A stretch of 64,000 nucleotides of DNA from Lachnospiraceae bacterium UBA3632 (GTDB lineage Bacteria > Bacillota > Clostridia > Lachnospirales > Lachnospiraceae). A model generated the notes under the pieces. The model was not told where the DNA came from, ran no database searches, and worked only from the letters and a program-made list of their open reading frames with translations. The translations under genes were made by a program, and so were the position numbers. Position 1 is the stretch's first letter, and each line of letters begins with the position of its first letter. Positions 24,461 through 32,503 of this stretch are shown piece after piece. The stretch is from the NCBI GenBank assembly GCA_002373975.1, contig DFKZ01000039.1:1-64000 (forward strand). The letters are read 5' to 3'.

Positions 24461-24953
24461 AAAGCTTGCCATCCTTGCGCTTTTTGCGGCGCTCGCTCTC
24501 GGAATATACGGGCTTGAGAGCCTTATTCCCAATCCATTCCCCATTCCCGGGATCAAGCTGGGACTTGCCAATATCATTACACTTGTGGTCCTCAGAAGAT
24601 TCGGTGTAGGTGAGGCTGCATTGGTACTGACTGTACGTATACTTCTCTCTGCACTTCTTTTCGGAAACGGTGTCACCTTGCTTTATTCCGCTGCCGGCGG
24701 AGTGCTCTGCCTCGCGATAGAATTCGTCATAAACAGGTTTCTAAGCGGCAAGGCTATCTTTGTAACTGCCATATTCGGAGCTTTATTCCATAATGCAGGG
24801 CAGCTTGTGATAGCTTATTTCCTCACCAAGGTCATAAATGTCATCGTCTACACCCCTTATCTCGGGATCTCTGCCATACTGACCGGTCTTTTCACAGGTC
24901 TGTGCGCATATTACACGCTCAAGCTTCTTCCGAGAATAATACGGGAGGACTGA
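24444..24953 (+). CDS. Gx transporter / heptaprenyl diphosphate synthase component I-like membrane protein
   Basis: The 169-residue protein has about five membrane helices and the family motif GIYGLESLIPNPFPIPGIKLG near the N-terminus, with a second conserved region GALFHNAGQLVIAY. It belongs to the Hpre_diP_synt_I/Gx family, which resembles ECF-type substrate-binding membrane components more than a synthase. The substrate is unknown. Its start lies inside the end of the NusG-II gene, and a terminator follows 20 nt after its stop. Confidence 0.88.
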   Translation: MQSRTKKLAILALFAALALGIYGLESLIPNPFPIPGIKLGLANIITLVVLRRFGVGEAALVLTVRILLSALLFGNGVTLLYSAAGGVLCLAIEFVINRFLSGKAIFVTAIFGALFHNAGQLVIAYFLTKVINVIVYTPYLGISAILTGLFTGLCAYYTLKLLPRIIRED

Positions 24954-24973
24954 TATTTATCCTTTTAGATCAC

Positions 24974-24997
24974 GGCCGGCTCGTCCGGCCTTTTTAT
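24974..24997. terminator. Intrinsic terminator between convergent operons
   Basis: GGCCGG (24974-24979) pairs with CCGGCC (24985-24990) around CTCGT, followed by TTTTTATTTG on the plus strand. The folP stop codon lies within the T tract of the opposite strand. Confidence 0.85.
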
Positions 24998-25881
24998 TTG
25001 CCCCTGTTCATGATCGCTTCTGTCATCTTGAGAGCTCTCAGATTTTCCATTACATCATGTACTCTGAAAAATCTTGCACCGCGCATTCTTCCTATTACCG
25101 TGGTGGCAATCGTTCCCTCCACTCTCTCATCTTCCTGCAGATCGAGTGTAAGGCCGATCACGGACTTCCTGCTGCTTCCAAGAAGAACGGGATAATCGAG
25201 CTTGCACAATTCATCAAGTCTGTCCATGATCTCAAGATTCTGCTCATAGCTTTTTGCAAATCCGATGCCGGGATCTATGATTATCTTATCCTTTGAAATA
25301 CCGGCCTTTTCGGCGATATCGAGCGTTTCCTTAAGGTCAGATATCACGTCTTCGACAAAATCGTTATAATCTATCTTTTCGCGGTTGTGCATGAGCACAC
25401 AGGGAACACCGCTCTCGGCTATGACCTTAGCCATTCTCTCGTCATATTTAAGCCCCCAGATGTCATTTATCATATCTATTCCGGCTTCGATACCGGCCTT
25501 TGCCACCTCGGGCTTATATGTGTCAAGAGAAAGAGGAATATCAAAATTAGCCTTGATGTCCTCTATGATGGGGACCACCCTTTCTATCTCCCTTGCGTAT
25601 GAGACCATCTGGTAACCGGGCCTGGTGGACTCTCCGCCTATGTCGATGATATCCGCTCCCTCATATATCATTCTCTCTACGTGATCAAGCGCGGCTTCCC
25701 GGTTGATGTAATACCTGTCCTCTGTCTGTCTGGTGCCGGTGGGATCTGCCGAAAGGAGCCTTCCGCCGGTCCTTTTGCTGTAAAAGCGGCCTCCGTCAGA
25801 GAAAGAATCGGGTGTTACGTTCAGCACGCCCATAATAAAGCTTTTATTCTCGGTATCAAACTCTTTTCCGCCGATTATCAT
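24994..25881 (-). CDS. folP: Dihydropteroate synthase with loop-1 insertion
   Basis: The 295-residue TIM-barrel enzyme condenses dihydropterin pyrophosphate with p-aminobenzoate, the step blocked by sulfonamides. Key motifs are MGVLNVTPDSFSDGG, DIGGESTRPG, DTYKPEVA, NDIWG, DPGIGFAKS, LGSSRKSVIG and RVHDV. Compared with usual enzymes there are about 20 extra residues between FSDGGRFY and AALDHVERM (about 34-58, rich in Arg, Gly, Thr), in the mobile loop 1 that closes over the active site. It is the last gene of the DUF1653-folC-folE-folP operon. Confidence 0.95.
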   Translation of the reverse strand: MIIGGKEFDTENKSFIMGVLNVTPDSFSDGGRFYSKRTGGRLLSADPTGTRQTEDRYYINREAALDHVERMIYEGADIIDIGGESTRPGYQMVSYAREIERVVPIIEDIKANFDIPLSLDTYKPEVAKAGIEAGIDMINDIWGLKYDERMAKVIAESGVPCVLMHNREKIDYNDFVEDVISDLKETLDIAEKAGISKDKIIIDPGIGFAKSYEQNLEIMDRLDELCKLDYPVLLGSSRKSVIGLTLDLQEDERVEGTIATTVIGRMRGARFFRVHDVMENLRALKMTEAIMNRGK

Positions 25882-25937
25882 GTCCGAAACCTCCAGATTA
25901 GTATTTTACAAAACCAAATAATGCGGGTGATGCAGCG

Positions 25938-26495
25938 TCAGCCCATTTTAAGGAGTGAATAGAACTGCTCCCGCAGATCGTCCCTTACCGCAAAAGCTCC
26001 TCTTGTCGCAACAGTGACTGTCTTGGAGCCCGGCTTTTTGACACCACGCATTGTCATGCAGGTGTGCTCAGCCTCCAGAACGACCATCACGCCCTCGGGG
26101 GAGAGATTGTCCATGATAGCGTCCGCTATCTGTCCGCACATGCGCTCCTGCACCTGAAGCCTCTTGGCAAACACCTCAACCGTGCGCGCCAGCTTACTGA
26201 TTCCAACCACTTTTCCCTTGGGGATATAAGCTATATGGGCCTTTCCGAAAAACGGCATCATATGGTGCTCACAGAGAGAGTAAAATGTAATATCCTTTTC
26301 CACCACCATCTCGCTGTCCGGAACGGTGAATACTCTTGAAAGGATCTTCGCAGGGTCCTGATCATAACCGCTGCATATTTCTTCATACATCCGTGCGATC
26401 CTCTCGGGAGTGTCCTTAAGTCCCTCTCTGGATACATCTTCCCCTATCCCTTCGAGCAAAAGTTCTATTGCCTGTTTAATCTTTTCCTGATCCAT
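25938..26495 (-). CDS. folE: GTP cyclohydrolase I
   Basis: The 185-residue enzyme converts GTP to dihydroneopterin triphosphate, the first step of folate synthesis. Motifs are complete: SLCEHHMMPF with zinc-binding Cys and His, GKAHIAYIPKGKVVGISKLAR, RLQVQERM, and EAEHTCMTMRGVKKPGS with the second zinc Cys. Length matches type IA enzymes. It lies 56 nt before folP and 15 nt after folC. Confidence 0.97.
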   Translation of the reverse strand: MDQEKIKQAIELLLEGIGEDVSREGLKDTPERIARMYEEICSGYDQDPAKILSRVFTVPDSEMVVEKDITFYSLCEHHMMPFFGKAHIAYIPKGKVVGISKLARTVEVFAKRLQVQERMCGQIADAIMDNLSPEGVMVVLEAEHTCMTMRGVKKPGSKTVTVATRGAFAVRDDLREQFYSLLKMG

Positions 26496-26510
26496 TTTGC
26501 TGCTCCGAAA

Positions 26511-27815
26511 TCAATACTTTTTATTCTTCCCGGCGATCACCTTGCTGATCTCACCCAGAAACGAAAGGGATCCGAATATGATGATCACTCCGTCTTTGCC
26601 CGCCATAAGCAGGGCGAGCTCGCATGCCTCCTGAAGCGAATCGGCGGCGGTCACATTTTGGTTAAATCTTCCCGCTGTCTGTGCCAGCTCTATTGCCGAC
26701 ATGGCTCTGGGGTTATGCGGTGTAACTGTAAATATGCATTCTGCTTTTCCGGCAGTGTGCATGCACACTTTTTCAACTTCCTTATCCCCCAGCATCCCCA
26801 TGATATATATTATCCGTCTCCCGGAAAAATACCTGTCTATCGACTCAGCGAGCCTTACGGCTGCCTCCTCGTTATGAGCTCCGTCAAGGATCGCGCAGGG
26901 CTTTTGTGAGATGACCTGAAACCTTGCAAATATCTGCATTTTCTCAAGTCCCTCGTAAACAGCACTGTCTTTTATTGTGAAGCCTCTTTTTCTTAAAGCT
27001 TTTACCGCCTCTATAGCCAGTGCAGCATTTTTAAGCTGATATTTTCCGGTGACGGAAAGCTTTAATCTCTTGTATCCGCCGTAATTAAAGGTCTGCGTAA
27101 AGCTGTGGGCAGAGGACTTGTCCTCTATCATATCCTCTTTTACAACGGTTAGCTCGCTTTCCTTTTGGGCCGCTGCTTTTTCTATTACCCCGGCGGCTTC
27201 GGGATGCTGAAGCGCCGATACCACAGGGCAGCCTTCCTTGATGATCCCCGCCTTCTGATATGCTATCTTTTCCAGCGTGTCCCCAAGAAAGGACATATGA
27301 TCAAAGCTTACCGATGCGATGACCGAAAGCTCGGGAGATTCGATCACATTAGTTGCATCGAGGAGGCCTCCCATGCCGGTCTCAATAACTGCAAAATCGC
27401 ATTTTTTCTCTTTAAAATACCAAAAGGCAAGCGCGGTTTCTGCTTCAAAAGCGGAAGGGAGTTCCTTATTTTCCTTTTCCATGAGGGAGATCTTCTCCCT
27501 GATAAGAGCCACGCCCTCTGTAAGGTCTTTTTCGGAGATCTTTCTGTCTCCGACCGCAAACCTTTCCCGATATTCAAGCACAGCAGGTGATGTGTACTTT
27601 CCGACACGATAACCCGCCGATTTAAGTATCTCCGCGATAAAAGAAAGGGTGGACCCTTTGCCGTTGGTTCCCGCCACATGGATCATGCGCACAGCAGTCT
27701 GCGGGTTCCCCAGCGCCTCGAGAAGGGATGCTATCCTCTCGAGCCCCGGCGTGATCTTACCGCCCTTGAGGGACGTAATATATTCAATTGCCTCCCTGCA
27801 CTGAGCCTGCGACAT
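26511..27815 (-). CDS. folC: Folylpolyglutamate synthase / dihydrofolate synthase
   Basis: The 434-residue Mur-ligase-like enzyme adds glutamate to dihydropteroate and to reduced folates. It has HVAGTNGKGSTLSFI (ATP P-loop), KYTSPAVLEYRERF, SFDHMSFLGDTLEKIAYQKAGI and AILDGAHNEEAA. The usual omega loop residues are present. It starts directly after the DUF1653 gene (adjacent bases) and is followed by folE. No folA is present in the window. Confidence 0.95.
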   Translation of the reverse strand: MSQAQCREAIEYITSLKGGKITPGLERIASLLEALGNPQTAVRMIHVAGTNGKGSTLSFIAEILKSAGYRVGKYTSPAVLEYRERFAVGDRKISEKDLTEGVALIREKISLMEKENKELPSAFEAETALAFWYFKEKKCDFAVIETGMGGLLDATNVIESPELSVIASVSFDHMSFLGDTLEKIAYQKAGIIKEGCPVVSALQHPEAAGVIEKAAAQKESELTVVKEDMIEDKSSAHSFTQTFNYGGYKRLKLSVTGKYQLKNAALAIEAVKALRKRGFTIKDSAVYEGLEKMQIFARFQVISQKPCAILDGAHNEEAAVRLAESIDRYFSGRRIIYIMGMLGDKEVEKVCMHTAGKAECIFTVTPHNPRAMSAIELAQTAGRFNQNVTAADSLQEACELALLMAGKDGVIIIFGSLSFLGEISKVIAGKNKKY

Positions 27816-28274
27816 TTACTTGCGAAGCCTGCTTCCTTCATAGCGCTCCCTTATAAGAAGCGACTTTTTGAGAGATTCGTACTTGGTGTTAACATCCCCT
27901 TCGGGAAGAGAGATATCTACGGCAAAAGCCATGGTGGTAACCTTTTCTTCGGTGAGCCTCGGCTTCATATCTATGAGTATCTTGAGCTTTTCTTCATAAG
28001 TGGTGCTGTCAAGAAACGCATCAACTTCCGGGTCGAGCACAAACTCATCCTTAACAAGCTCAAAGCGCATGCTCTGCTCCGCATCGGGATACTTCTCCCT
28101 GTCGACTGTGCTCATAAACATATCAAGAGGCCTGGCATATATTTTGCTCTCATCATCCACCGACTGGTAGATAACCAGCTTTTCGCCCGTCTCGGTGTGC
28201 TCTGCGATATTGAGAATGCGGTACATATTCCCTTTAAAATGTCTGTATATTTCTTGTGATTTAGGAATGTCCAT
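27816..28274 (-). CDS. DUF1653-containing protein
   Basis: The 152-residue protein begins with a DUF1653 module (YRHFKGNMYRILNIAEHTET, then KLVIYQSV and YARPLDMF, about 10-60). An acidic, mostly helical C-terminal region of ~90 residues follows without known motifs. DUF1653 is a small SH3-like fold of unknown role. Its stop abuts folC, so it heads the folate operon; a role in folate synthesis is not implied by sequence. Confidence 0.85.
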   Translation of the reverse strand: MDIPKSQEIYRHFKGNMYRILNIAEHTETGEKLVIYQSVDDESKIYARPLDMFMSTVDREKYPDAEQSMRFELVKDEFVLDPEVDAFLDSTTYEEKLKILIDMKPRLTEEKVTTMAFAVDISLPEGDVNTKYESLKKSLLIRERYEGSRLRK

Positions 28275-28351
28275 ACTTTTCCTTCCCTACCCGGATGCGT
28301 CATTTCCGGCCTGTTTAAACCGGCTCTCACAAAAAAGGGTACATTAAAGAC

Positions 28352-28357
28352 AGTATA
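28352..28357 (-). promoter_or_regulatory. Possible -10 element of the folate operon
   Basis: TATACT on the minus strand lies 78 nt upstream of the DUF1653 start. No good -35 stands at the right distance, so this is a tentative call. Confidence 0.35.
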
Positions 28358-28391
28358 ACTCAAATCGTCGTTTTTTTCCATTATTTAACTC

Positions 28392-28422
28392 AAAAATGTC
28401 CCATCCGAAGACGAGACATTTT
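28392..28422 (-). terminator. Terminator of the gene at 28433-28816
   Basis: On the minus strand a 13-bp stem with a UUCG tetraloop (arms 28410-28422 and 28393-28405) ends in five T residues. It starts 10 nt after the stop codon. Confidence 0.85.
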
Positions 28423-28432
28423 CAATGGTTTT

Positions 28433-28816
28433 TCAATCATAAACAATGCACACTTCACAGCCTGTCAGATCCCGTCCCAGCGTTTCCAGGCTCTCGGAAA
28501 ATGTATCCTTCTCGGCATCCGAAAGCGATGCAAACCTTCTATGATGGATCAGCGCGGTGTAGGTCCTCTCCCCGTCTTTTAAAGAGATATAAGTGAGCGT
28601 TATTCCGGCATTTTCATAGCCTTTCTCTTCGAGATAATCCCTCAGAGAAGCCTTATACTCACCGGCCAACTCCCTGAAAGCTTCGTCCTCCAGCTTCTCG
28701 TTCCTGCTCTCTCCCGCCCTGCATACCGCAGGCACTGCCGCTATGACAATGCAGATCACCAGAAATGTGGTCAGTATCCCGCAGATGATCGCTGTGATGT
28801 TTGATGTTTTTTTCAT
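28433..28816 (-). CDS. Small exported or membrane-anchored protein of unknown function
   Basis: The 127-residue protein has a Lys start, one hydrophobic segment (about 8-32) and an acidic ectodomain of ~90 residues containing a ~20-residue helix (LAGEYKASLRDYLEEKGY) followed by alternating strands (ITLTYISLKDG, YTALIHHRRF). A single Cys pair occurs near the C-terminus (GCEVCIVYD). I recognise no family. It is monocistronic: a terminator follows at once, and the next upstream gene is 135 nt away. Confidence 0.7.
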   Translation of the reverse strand: MKKTSNITAIICGILTTFLVICIVIAAVPAVCRAGESRNEKLEDEAFRELAGEYKASLRDYLEEKGYENAGITLTYISLKDGERTYTALIHHRRFASLSDAEKDTFSESLETLGRDLTGCEVCIVYD

Positions 28817-28951
28817 ATCCGTGATCCTCCCTTGATTACTTTTTATAAGTCAAGTATATCAATTTTGAGGGATATATTTTCCTCTTAAAGAGGAATCACG
28901 TTTTTTATAGCTTTTATTTTCGGTGGTCCCGAAAGTGTACATAGGATATTT

Positions 28952-29896
28952 TCAGTTTTCCGGCCACTTGTTTTGAAGCAGTTCTTTCGCCCTCTTCAGC
29001 CTGTATCCGGGATATTTTTCTTTAAAGTGTTTATTATCCGAGATGGCATCCGTATAGTATCTAAGCGCCAGCTCAAAACATATCTTGTCGAATGCTCCCG
29101 GAACAAGATCCGTTATATTTTCATCCGTGCGGGAAGCGCTTATGTATCCTTCCATAAGCGCTTTTGCCCCCCGGATATCAAGCTTTCCGTCCTTAATGCA
29201 TGCAGATCTTATACAGTCTGCGATCTCCTCGGAAACGGAGCCTTCCATCACGGTATCCCAGTCAAGGAATCCAGCCACTTTTCCTTCTCTGAAGATCATG
29301 TTAGAGATCTTGGCGTCACCGTGAACAACCGACTTTGATCCCGTATCGAAAGACGATATTTCCGCCATTTTTCTGCGGATCTTTTCTTCAACATCCGCAT
29401 CCCTGCTGCCCTCGCAAAGGCCGTCTCCCCTGATGGTGTTTACATACTGTTCGTAATAATATCCCAGATCATGCAAGTGAGGATATACAGGTTTCGGAGC
29501 TTCCGGCAGCTTTTCCAGCGCGGCATGAATCCTTCCCAGCCCTTCCCCGCAGGCATGGCACTGCGCTTCTGACAGCGGAGCGCTCAGGATTTCCCCTTCA
29601 ATATACGGATACATTCTCCAGCTGTTCCCATCAGAGTCCGAAACGAAAGATTTACCTCCACTGTCTCTGATCCATATCGGGAAAAGCATGTTTTCCCGTT
29701 CACAGATTTTTGAATAGAGTCCGTAATTGTATTCCAGCTTCGCAGGATCCATCTTTTTCTGAAGCCGCTGAAGCACGTATTTTCCGGAACCTGTTTCAAC
29801 AATAAAAGTATCGTTGATATTGCCCAGCCCAAGGGAAACTACAGACCTGACGTCTCCCTCCGTAAACCGACCGGATATTTCTTTTGCGGATACCAT
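28952..29896 (-). CDS. APH-fold small-molecule kinase, NahK-like
   Basis: The 314-residue protein has the aminoglycoside-phosphotransferase fold: an N-lobe with YVLQRLQKKMDP, the catalytic loop VVHGDAKISNMIF and the metal-binding GFLDWDTVMEG. The LQR and D-DTVM features match N-acetylhexosamine 1-kinases (NahK) and related sugar or homoserine kinases better than antibiotic kinases. The expected reaction is ATP-dependent phosphorylation of an amino sugar; the substrate is inference. It stands alone, with a terminator and tRNA gene upstream. Confidence 0.8.
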   Translation of the reverse strand: MVSAKEISGRFTEGDVRSVVSLGLGNINDTFIVETGSGKYVLQRLQKKMDPAKLEYNYGLYSKICERENMLFPIWIRDSGGKSFVSDSDGNSWRMYPYIEGEILSAPLSEAQCHACGEGLGRIHAALEKLPEAPKPVYPHLHDLGYYYEQYVNTIRGDGLCEGSRDADVEEKIRRKMAEISSFDTGSKSVVHGDAKISNMIFREGKVAGFLDWDTVMEGSVSEEIADCIRSACIKDGKLDIRGAKALMEGYISASRTDENITDLVPGAFDKICFELALRYYTDAISDNKHFKEKYPGYRLKRAKELLQNKWPEN

Positions 29897-29992
29897 AGGT
29901 TTTCCTTTTCTCGTGACTATTTAAGTGTCATATGTCTGAAATACATCATATCATAAATCGTAAATATCAGCTGTTTTATTGTTTTTAGGTAT

Positions 29993-30032
29993 AAAAAAGT
30001 CCGAAAACCTTGACCAAACAAGGTTTCGGACT
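29993..30032 (-). terminator. Terminator of tRNA-Pro(AGG)
   Basis: On the minus strand AGTCCGAAACCTTG pairs with CAAGGTTTTCGGACT (one bulged base) and is followed by six T residues. It begins 4 nt after the tRNA 3' end. Confidence 0.9.
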
Positions 30033-30035
30033 AAA

Positions 30036-30110
30036 TCGGAGTGGCGGGATTCGAACTCGCGACCTCCGCCTCCCTAAGACGGCGCTCTAACCAAGCTGAG
30101 CCACACCCCG
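30036..30110 (-). tRNA. tRNA-Pro, anticodon AGG
   Basis: The 75-nt cloverleaf on the minus strand has acceptor CGGGGTG/CACTCCG (one G-U pair), D arm with GG, anticodon stem CCGTC/GGCGG around TTAGGGA (anticodon AGG), a 5-nt variable loop and discriminator A. The T stem GCGAG/CCCGC contains one A-C mismatch. An A at position 34 in a proline tRNA is uncommon in bacteria. It has its own promoter and terminator. Confidence 0.93.
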
Positions 30111-30124
30111 AAACAACAATGAGA

Positions 30125-30153
30125 ATGTTATCATAAAGAGCGCCTAAATGCAA
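30125..30153 (-). promoter_or_regulatory. Promoter of tRNA-Pro(AGG)
   Basis: TTGCAT (30148-30153) and TAACAT (30125-30130) on the minus strand, spaced by 17 nt, place the start about 7 nt before the tRNA 5' end. Confidence 0.7.
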
Positions 30154-30186
30154 GGACTTTTTTTATTTTTTCTAATTCTTTTGAAA

Positions 30187-30290
30187 CAATGCGTCGCAAA
30201 GTACGCAACGCATTGCGCAATGGCTTCGCCTTAGAAAGCGCGTTAATGCATCGCGCTTTCTATCAGCATCATAAAAGACATGATGCTGAT
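30187..30290. repeat. Cluster of three loop-type hairpins
   Basis: Hairpin A (30187-30215) has an 11-bp stem with one mismatch and loop AAAGTAC. Hairpin B (30232-30262) has a perfect 11-bp stem and loop TTAATGCAT. Hairpin C (30262-30290) has a perfect 11-bp stem and loop AAAAGAC. A 20-nt piece at 30213-30232 is the reverse complement of 17352-17371. The cluster fills the gap between the zinc-ribbon gene end and the tRNA promoter. Confidence 0.88.
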
Positions 30291-30295
30291 TGCTT

Positions 30296-30514
30296 CTAGT
30301 CAAAATCGAACTTATCAAACCTCTTATGCATAGCACCGTAGCGGATCCTTACCAGCTCGTTAAATTCAAGCACTTCCTTTTCCGTTCCGCGGTACTGGCA
30401 TCTTATGCAGCTGTAAATGCCTGTGTCCTTGTTGTAGAACATATCTATATCGAGGTCTCTCATAAAACATGAGGGACAGCGGTAATTCAATTTGCCTTTG
30501 CCAAGTTGAGCCAT
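30296..30514 (-). CDS. Small zinc-ribbon protein
   Basis: The 72-residue protein has two Cys pairs, CPSC and CIRC, separated by 20 residues, the pattern of a compact zinc ribbon, then an acidic and aromatic tail (DKFDFD). It overlaps the end of the NodB-like gene by 28 nt and has AAGGAGG 10 nt before its start, so it is a real, probably coupled gene. The function is unknown; nucleic-acid or protein binding is typical of such ribbons. Confidence 0.78.
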   Translation of the reverse strand: MAQLGKGKLNYRCPSCFMRDLDIDMFYNKDTGIYSCIRCQYRGTEKEVLEFNELVRIRYGAMHKRFDKFDFD

Positions 30515-32346
30515 GTCGAGAATACCTCCTTATCCGAAATCTTTTTTGTGATCCCAAGCTTGAACATAGGGGAGAATGCATATCCTTCTTCGATGTATCC
30601 GGCGGCCGCAGCATCGGTGGTCATAGAGACAAAGGTCTCTATTGCGGGTATGGTTGCACTCACTTCCTTCACATTCTCCACCTTTGCATCACGGCAGCGA
30701 TACTCATAATCAATGCTTTCCGTGCTGTCCCCCACTGCCTTAAGGGTGATACCCGTCATATCCTCAGGGTACTCTGTCGTTCCGTAGCAGGCGGTCATAT
30801 ATTCGTCAATGATAACCTCTGCGGAAGGATCGCTCATTTCAAGGATATTTCTTTCGATCCGGATATTGGATGAACCCTCCTCGAAATACTCTTTGGTCTG
30901 AAGCTTCAGTGTGAGATCCCTGAATTCTATCGTTACCGGATCAAGGGTGATGATACGGTTTTTCTTTCCGTTTATCTCTTCTTCCGAAAAATGTGCATGG
31001 GTGGGAGTGAGGCAAAGGTCTACCTCTTCCCCTTTGTACTTAAGCTTTGCGCTGCGGACAGTGCCCGCTCCCGCATAGTGGGTAAAGTATCCCGCACGGT
31101 ATTTTTCCTGGATAAGGAAGGGATAGGAAGCATCCTGCACATGTTTGGTGCCGATTCCCACAGGCCATTCAAGCTTGGCAGCATAAGGGCGAAGATCCAC
31201 GATGGCGCCGCCCTGATCCATATTCACACAGGCTCTCATGTAGGGGTCGCAATACCAGAAAAGCTGCTTGTCCGATCCGTAGAGAATGTCTCTCCAGAGT
31301 GCGCACTCCGGCTCGTTGTAATTGCCGCCGTTTACGCCTTTCTTCTCGCGGTAATGATCCGCAAACTCGCTCATGGTCATATCTATGAGCTTTCCCTGCT
31401 TTTTGAGATCACCGTAATACTTGCACCCGTCACTGTAGGATTTGTAAAGAAGCTCATAGGGCTGCTCCCAACGTCCGGCCTTGTTCATCCAGCCGGGGCC
31501 GACAAACATCATGTTGTAGGCATATCCGTTATTGTATTTTTCAAGATCCCTGTACTGATCGATAAGATTATACAGGTAGGGGAATTCCCATGTCTTGGTA
31601 TCGTAGATCATACCGCGAAGCACATTCTGAGGATGCGTTCCGAAGTTTGATCCGTTACCGTCGTAGCAGGCAATAAGGTCCCTTGAAAGATGAGGGATCG
31701 CAACGATCCCCGAGTCCTCTTCCCTGTTTGCGGCGGGAGCATGGGTGTTCTGTTTCGAAGGGATCCATGGAGCCCACGGACCGCCGTCAAAAAGTGTATA
31801 CCAGGAATTATTGCAGGTGTGATATGCCTTCGGGCCTTCCTCCCAGCAGGTGGCAACGGCACATTTAACCATGGGGTACTCTGCTTTTATGAAGTTGATA
31901 AGGTCCGCATCCATATAGTAGGATCCGGTGGATTCGGGATAAAATCCGAAACGCTCCCTGAACTTTCCGAATACGTCACGGACTATCTTCTTTTTATCCT
32001 CCATGGAGAACATCCAGATGCAGAAGTCCTTTGTCTTGTATTTTTCACGGAACTGCTCGCAGGGAAGCCCCAGAAGTGAGAGGGCGATCTCGTCCCCAAA
32101 CTCATCATGATCATGCTTTGCTATCTCTACAGCCTCATCATTAAAGAGTGAAGCGTAGGTCATCTGGATGGTGACCTTAAGCCCGTTTTCATGTGCAAGA
32201 CGCTGCTGAGTCTTGAAGATATCAAGCGATTCTCCGATAAGAACCTTATCTCCGATATCCTCCTCTTTGCCCTGCCCGGTAACGGTAGCCGAATACTCCG
32301 GCACCATTTCGGGACGGTGTATGACATTTAGAATGAATTTGTCCAT
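30487..32346 (-). CDS. Large NodB-like barrel protein of unknown function (DUF3863/DUF3864-like)
   Basis: The 619-residue protein has no signal peptide. Its first ~360 residues resemble a polysaccharide-deacetylase/GH57-like barrel: ILNVIHRPE, KHDHDEFGDEIALS, FGFYPESTGSYYMDADLINF and IPHLSRDL supply His and Asp residues at strand ends. The last ~220 residues look like beta-sandwich. The pairing recalls Pfam DUF3863 plus DUF3864, which I name from memory. A frame reaches 32499, but the promoter sits inside it; the ATG at 32346 has AAGGAG 7 nt upstream. The substrate is probably a carbohydrate. Confidence 0.65.
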   Translation of the reverse strand: MDKFILNVIHRPEMVPEYSATVTGQGKEEDIGDKVLIGESLDIFKTQQRLAHENGLKVTIQMTYASLFNDEAVEIAKHDHDEFGDEIALSLLGLPCEQFREKYKTKDFCIWMFSMEDKKKIVRDVFGKFRERFGFYPESTGSYYMDADLINFIKAEYPMVKCAVATCWEEGPKAYHTCNNSWYTLFDGGPWAPWIPSKQNTHAPAANREEDSGIVAIPHLSRDLIACYDGNGSNFGTHPQNVLRGMIYDTKTWEFPYLYNLIDQYRDLEKYNNGYAYNMMFVGPGWMNKAGRWEQPYELLYKSYSDGCKYYGDLKKQGKLIDMTMSEFADHYREKKGVNGGNYNEPECALWRDILYGSDKQLFWYCDPYMRACVNMDQGGAIVDLRPYAAKLEWPVGIGTKHVQDASYPFLIQEKYRAGYFTHYAGAGTVRSAKLKYKGEEVDLCLTPTHAHFSEEEINGKKNRIITLDPVTIEFRDLTLKLQTKEYFEEGSSNIRIERNILEMSDPSAEVIIDEYMTACYGTTEYPEDMTGITLKAVGDSTESIDYEYRCRDAKVENVKEVSATIPAIETFVSMTTDAAAAGYIEEGYAFSPMFKLGITKKISDKEVFSTWLNLAKAN

Positions 32347-32387
32347 AAACTGCTCCTTATCACGATCGGTTAGTTGATCCCGAACCC

Positions 32388-32405
32388 GCGCAACAGCAGT
32401 TGCGC
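32388..32405. promoter_or_regulatory. Palindromic possible operator in the leader
   Basis: GCGCAAC and its complement GTTGCGC flank a 4-nt centre, located about +13 to +30 of the predicted transcript. The position suits a repressor site; an RNA hairpin is equally possible. Confidence 0.5.
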
Positions 32406-32424
32406 AATCGGTTGCTCTATTGTG

Positions 32425-32453
32425 ATTATAGTCTTTCCCTTCACCCATGTCAA
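32425..32453 (-). promoter_or_regulatory. Perfect consensus sigma-A promoter
   Basis: TTGACA (32448-32453) and TATAAT (32425-32430) with exactly 17 nt between them, on the minus strand. Predicted start near 32418 leaves a 72-nt leader before the NodB-like gene. A promoter this strong usually needs a repressor, and a palindrome lies just downstream. Confidence 0.88.
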
Positions 32454-32503
32454 CCCCGCCGGACATAAAATGATCTCCGATCTTTAAATATGATCGCAAT
32501 GCT

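Noticed and set aside
32347..32499. N-terminal extension of the NodB-like gene
   Set aside because: The region holds a perfect promoter and palindrome; the ATG at 32346 has an ideal ribosome binding site.
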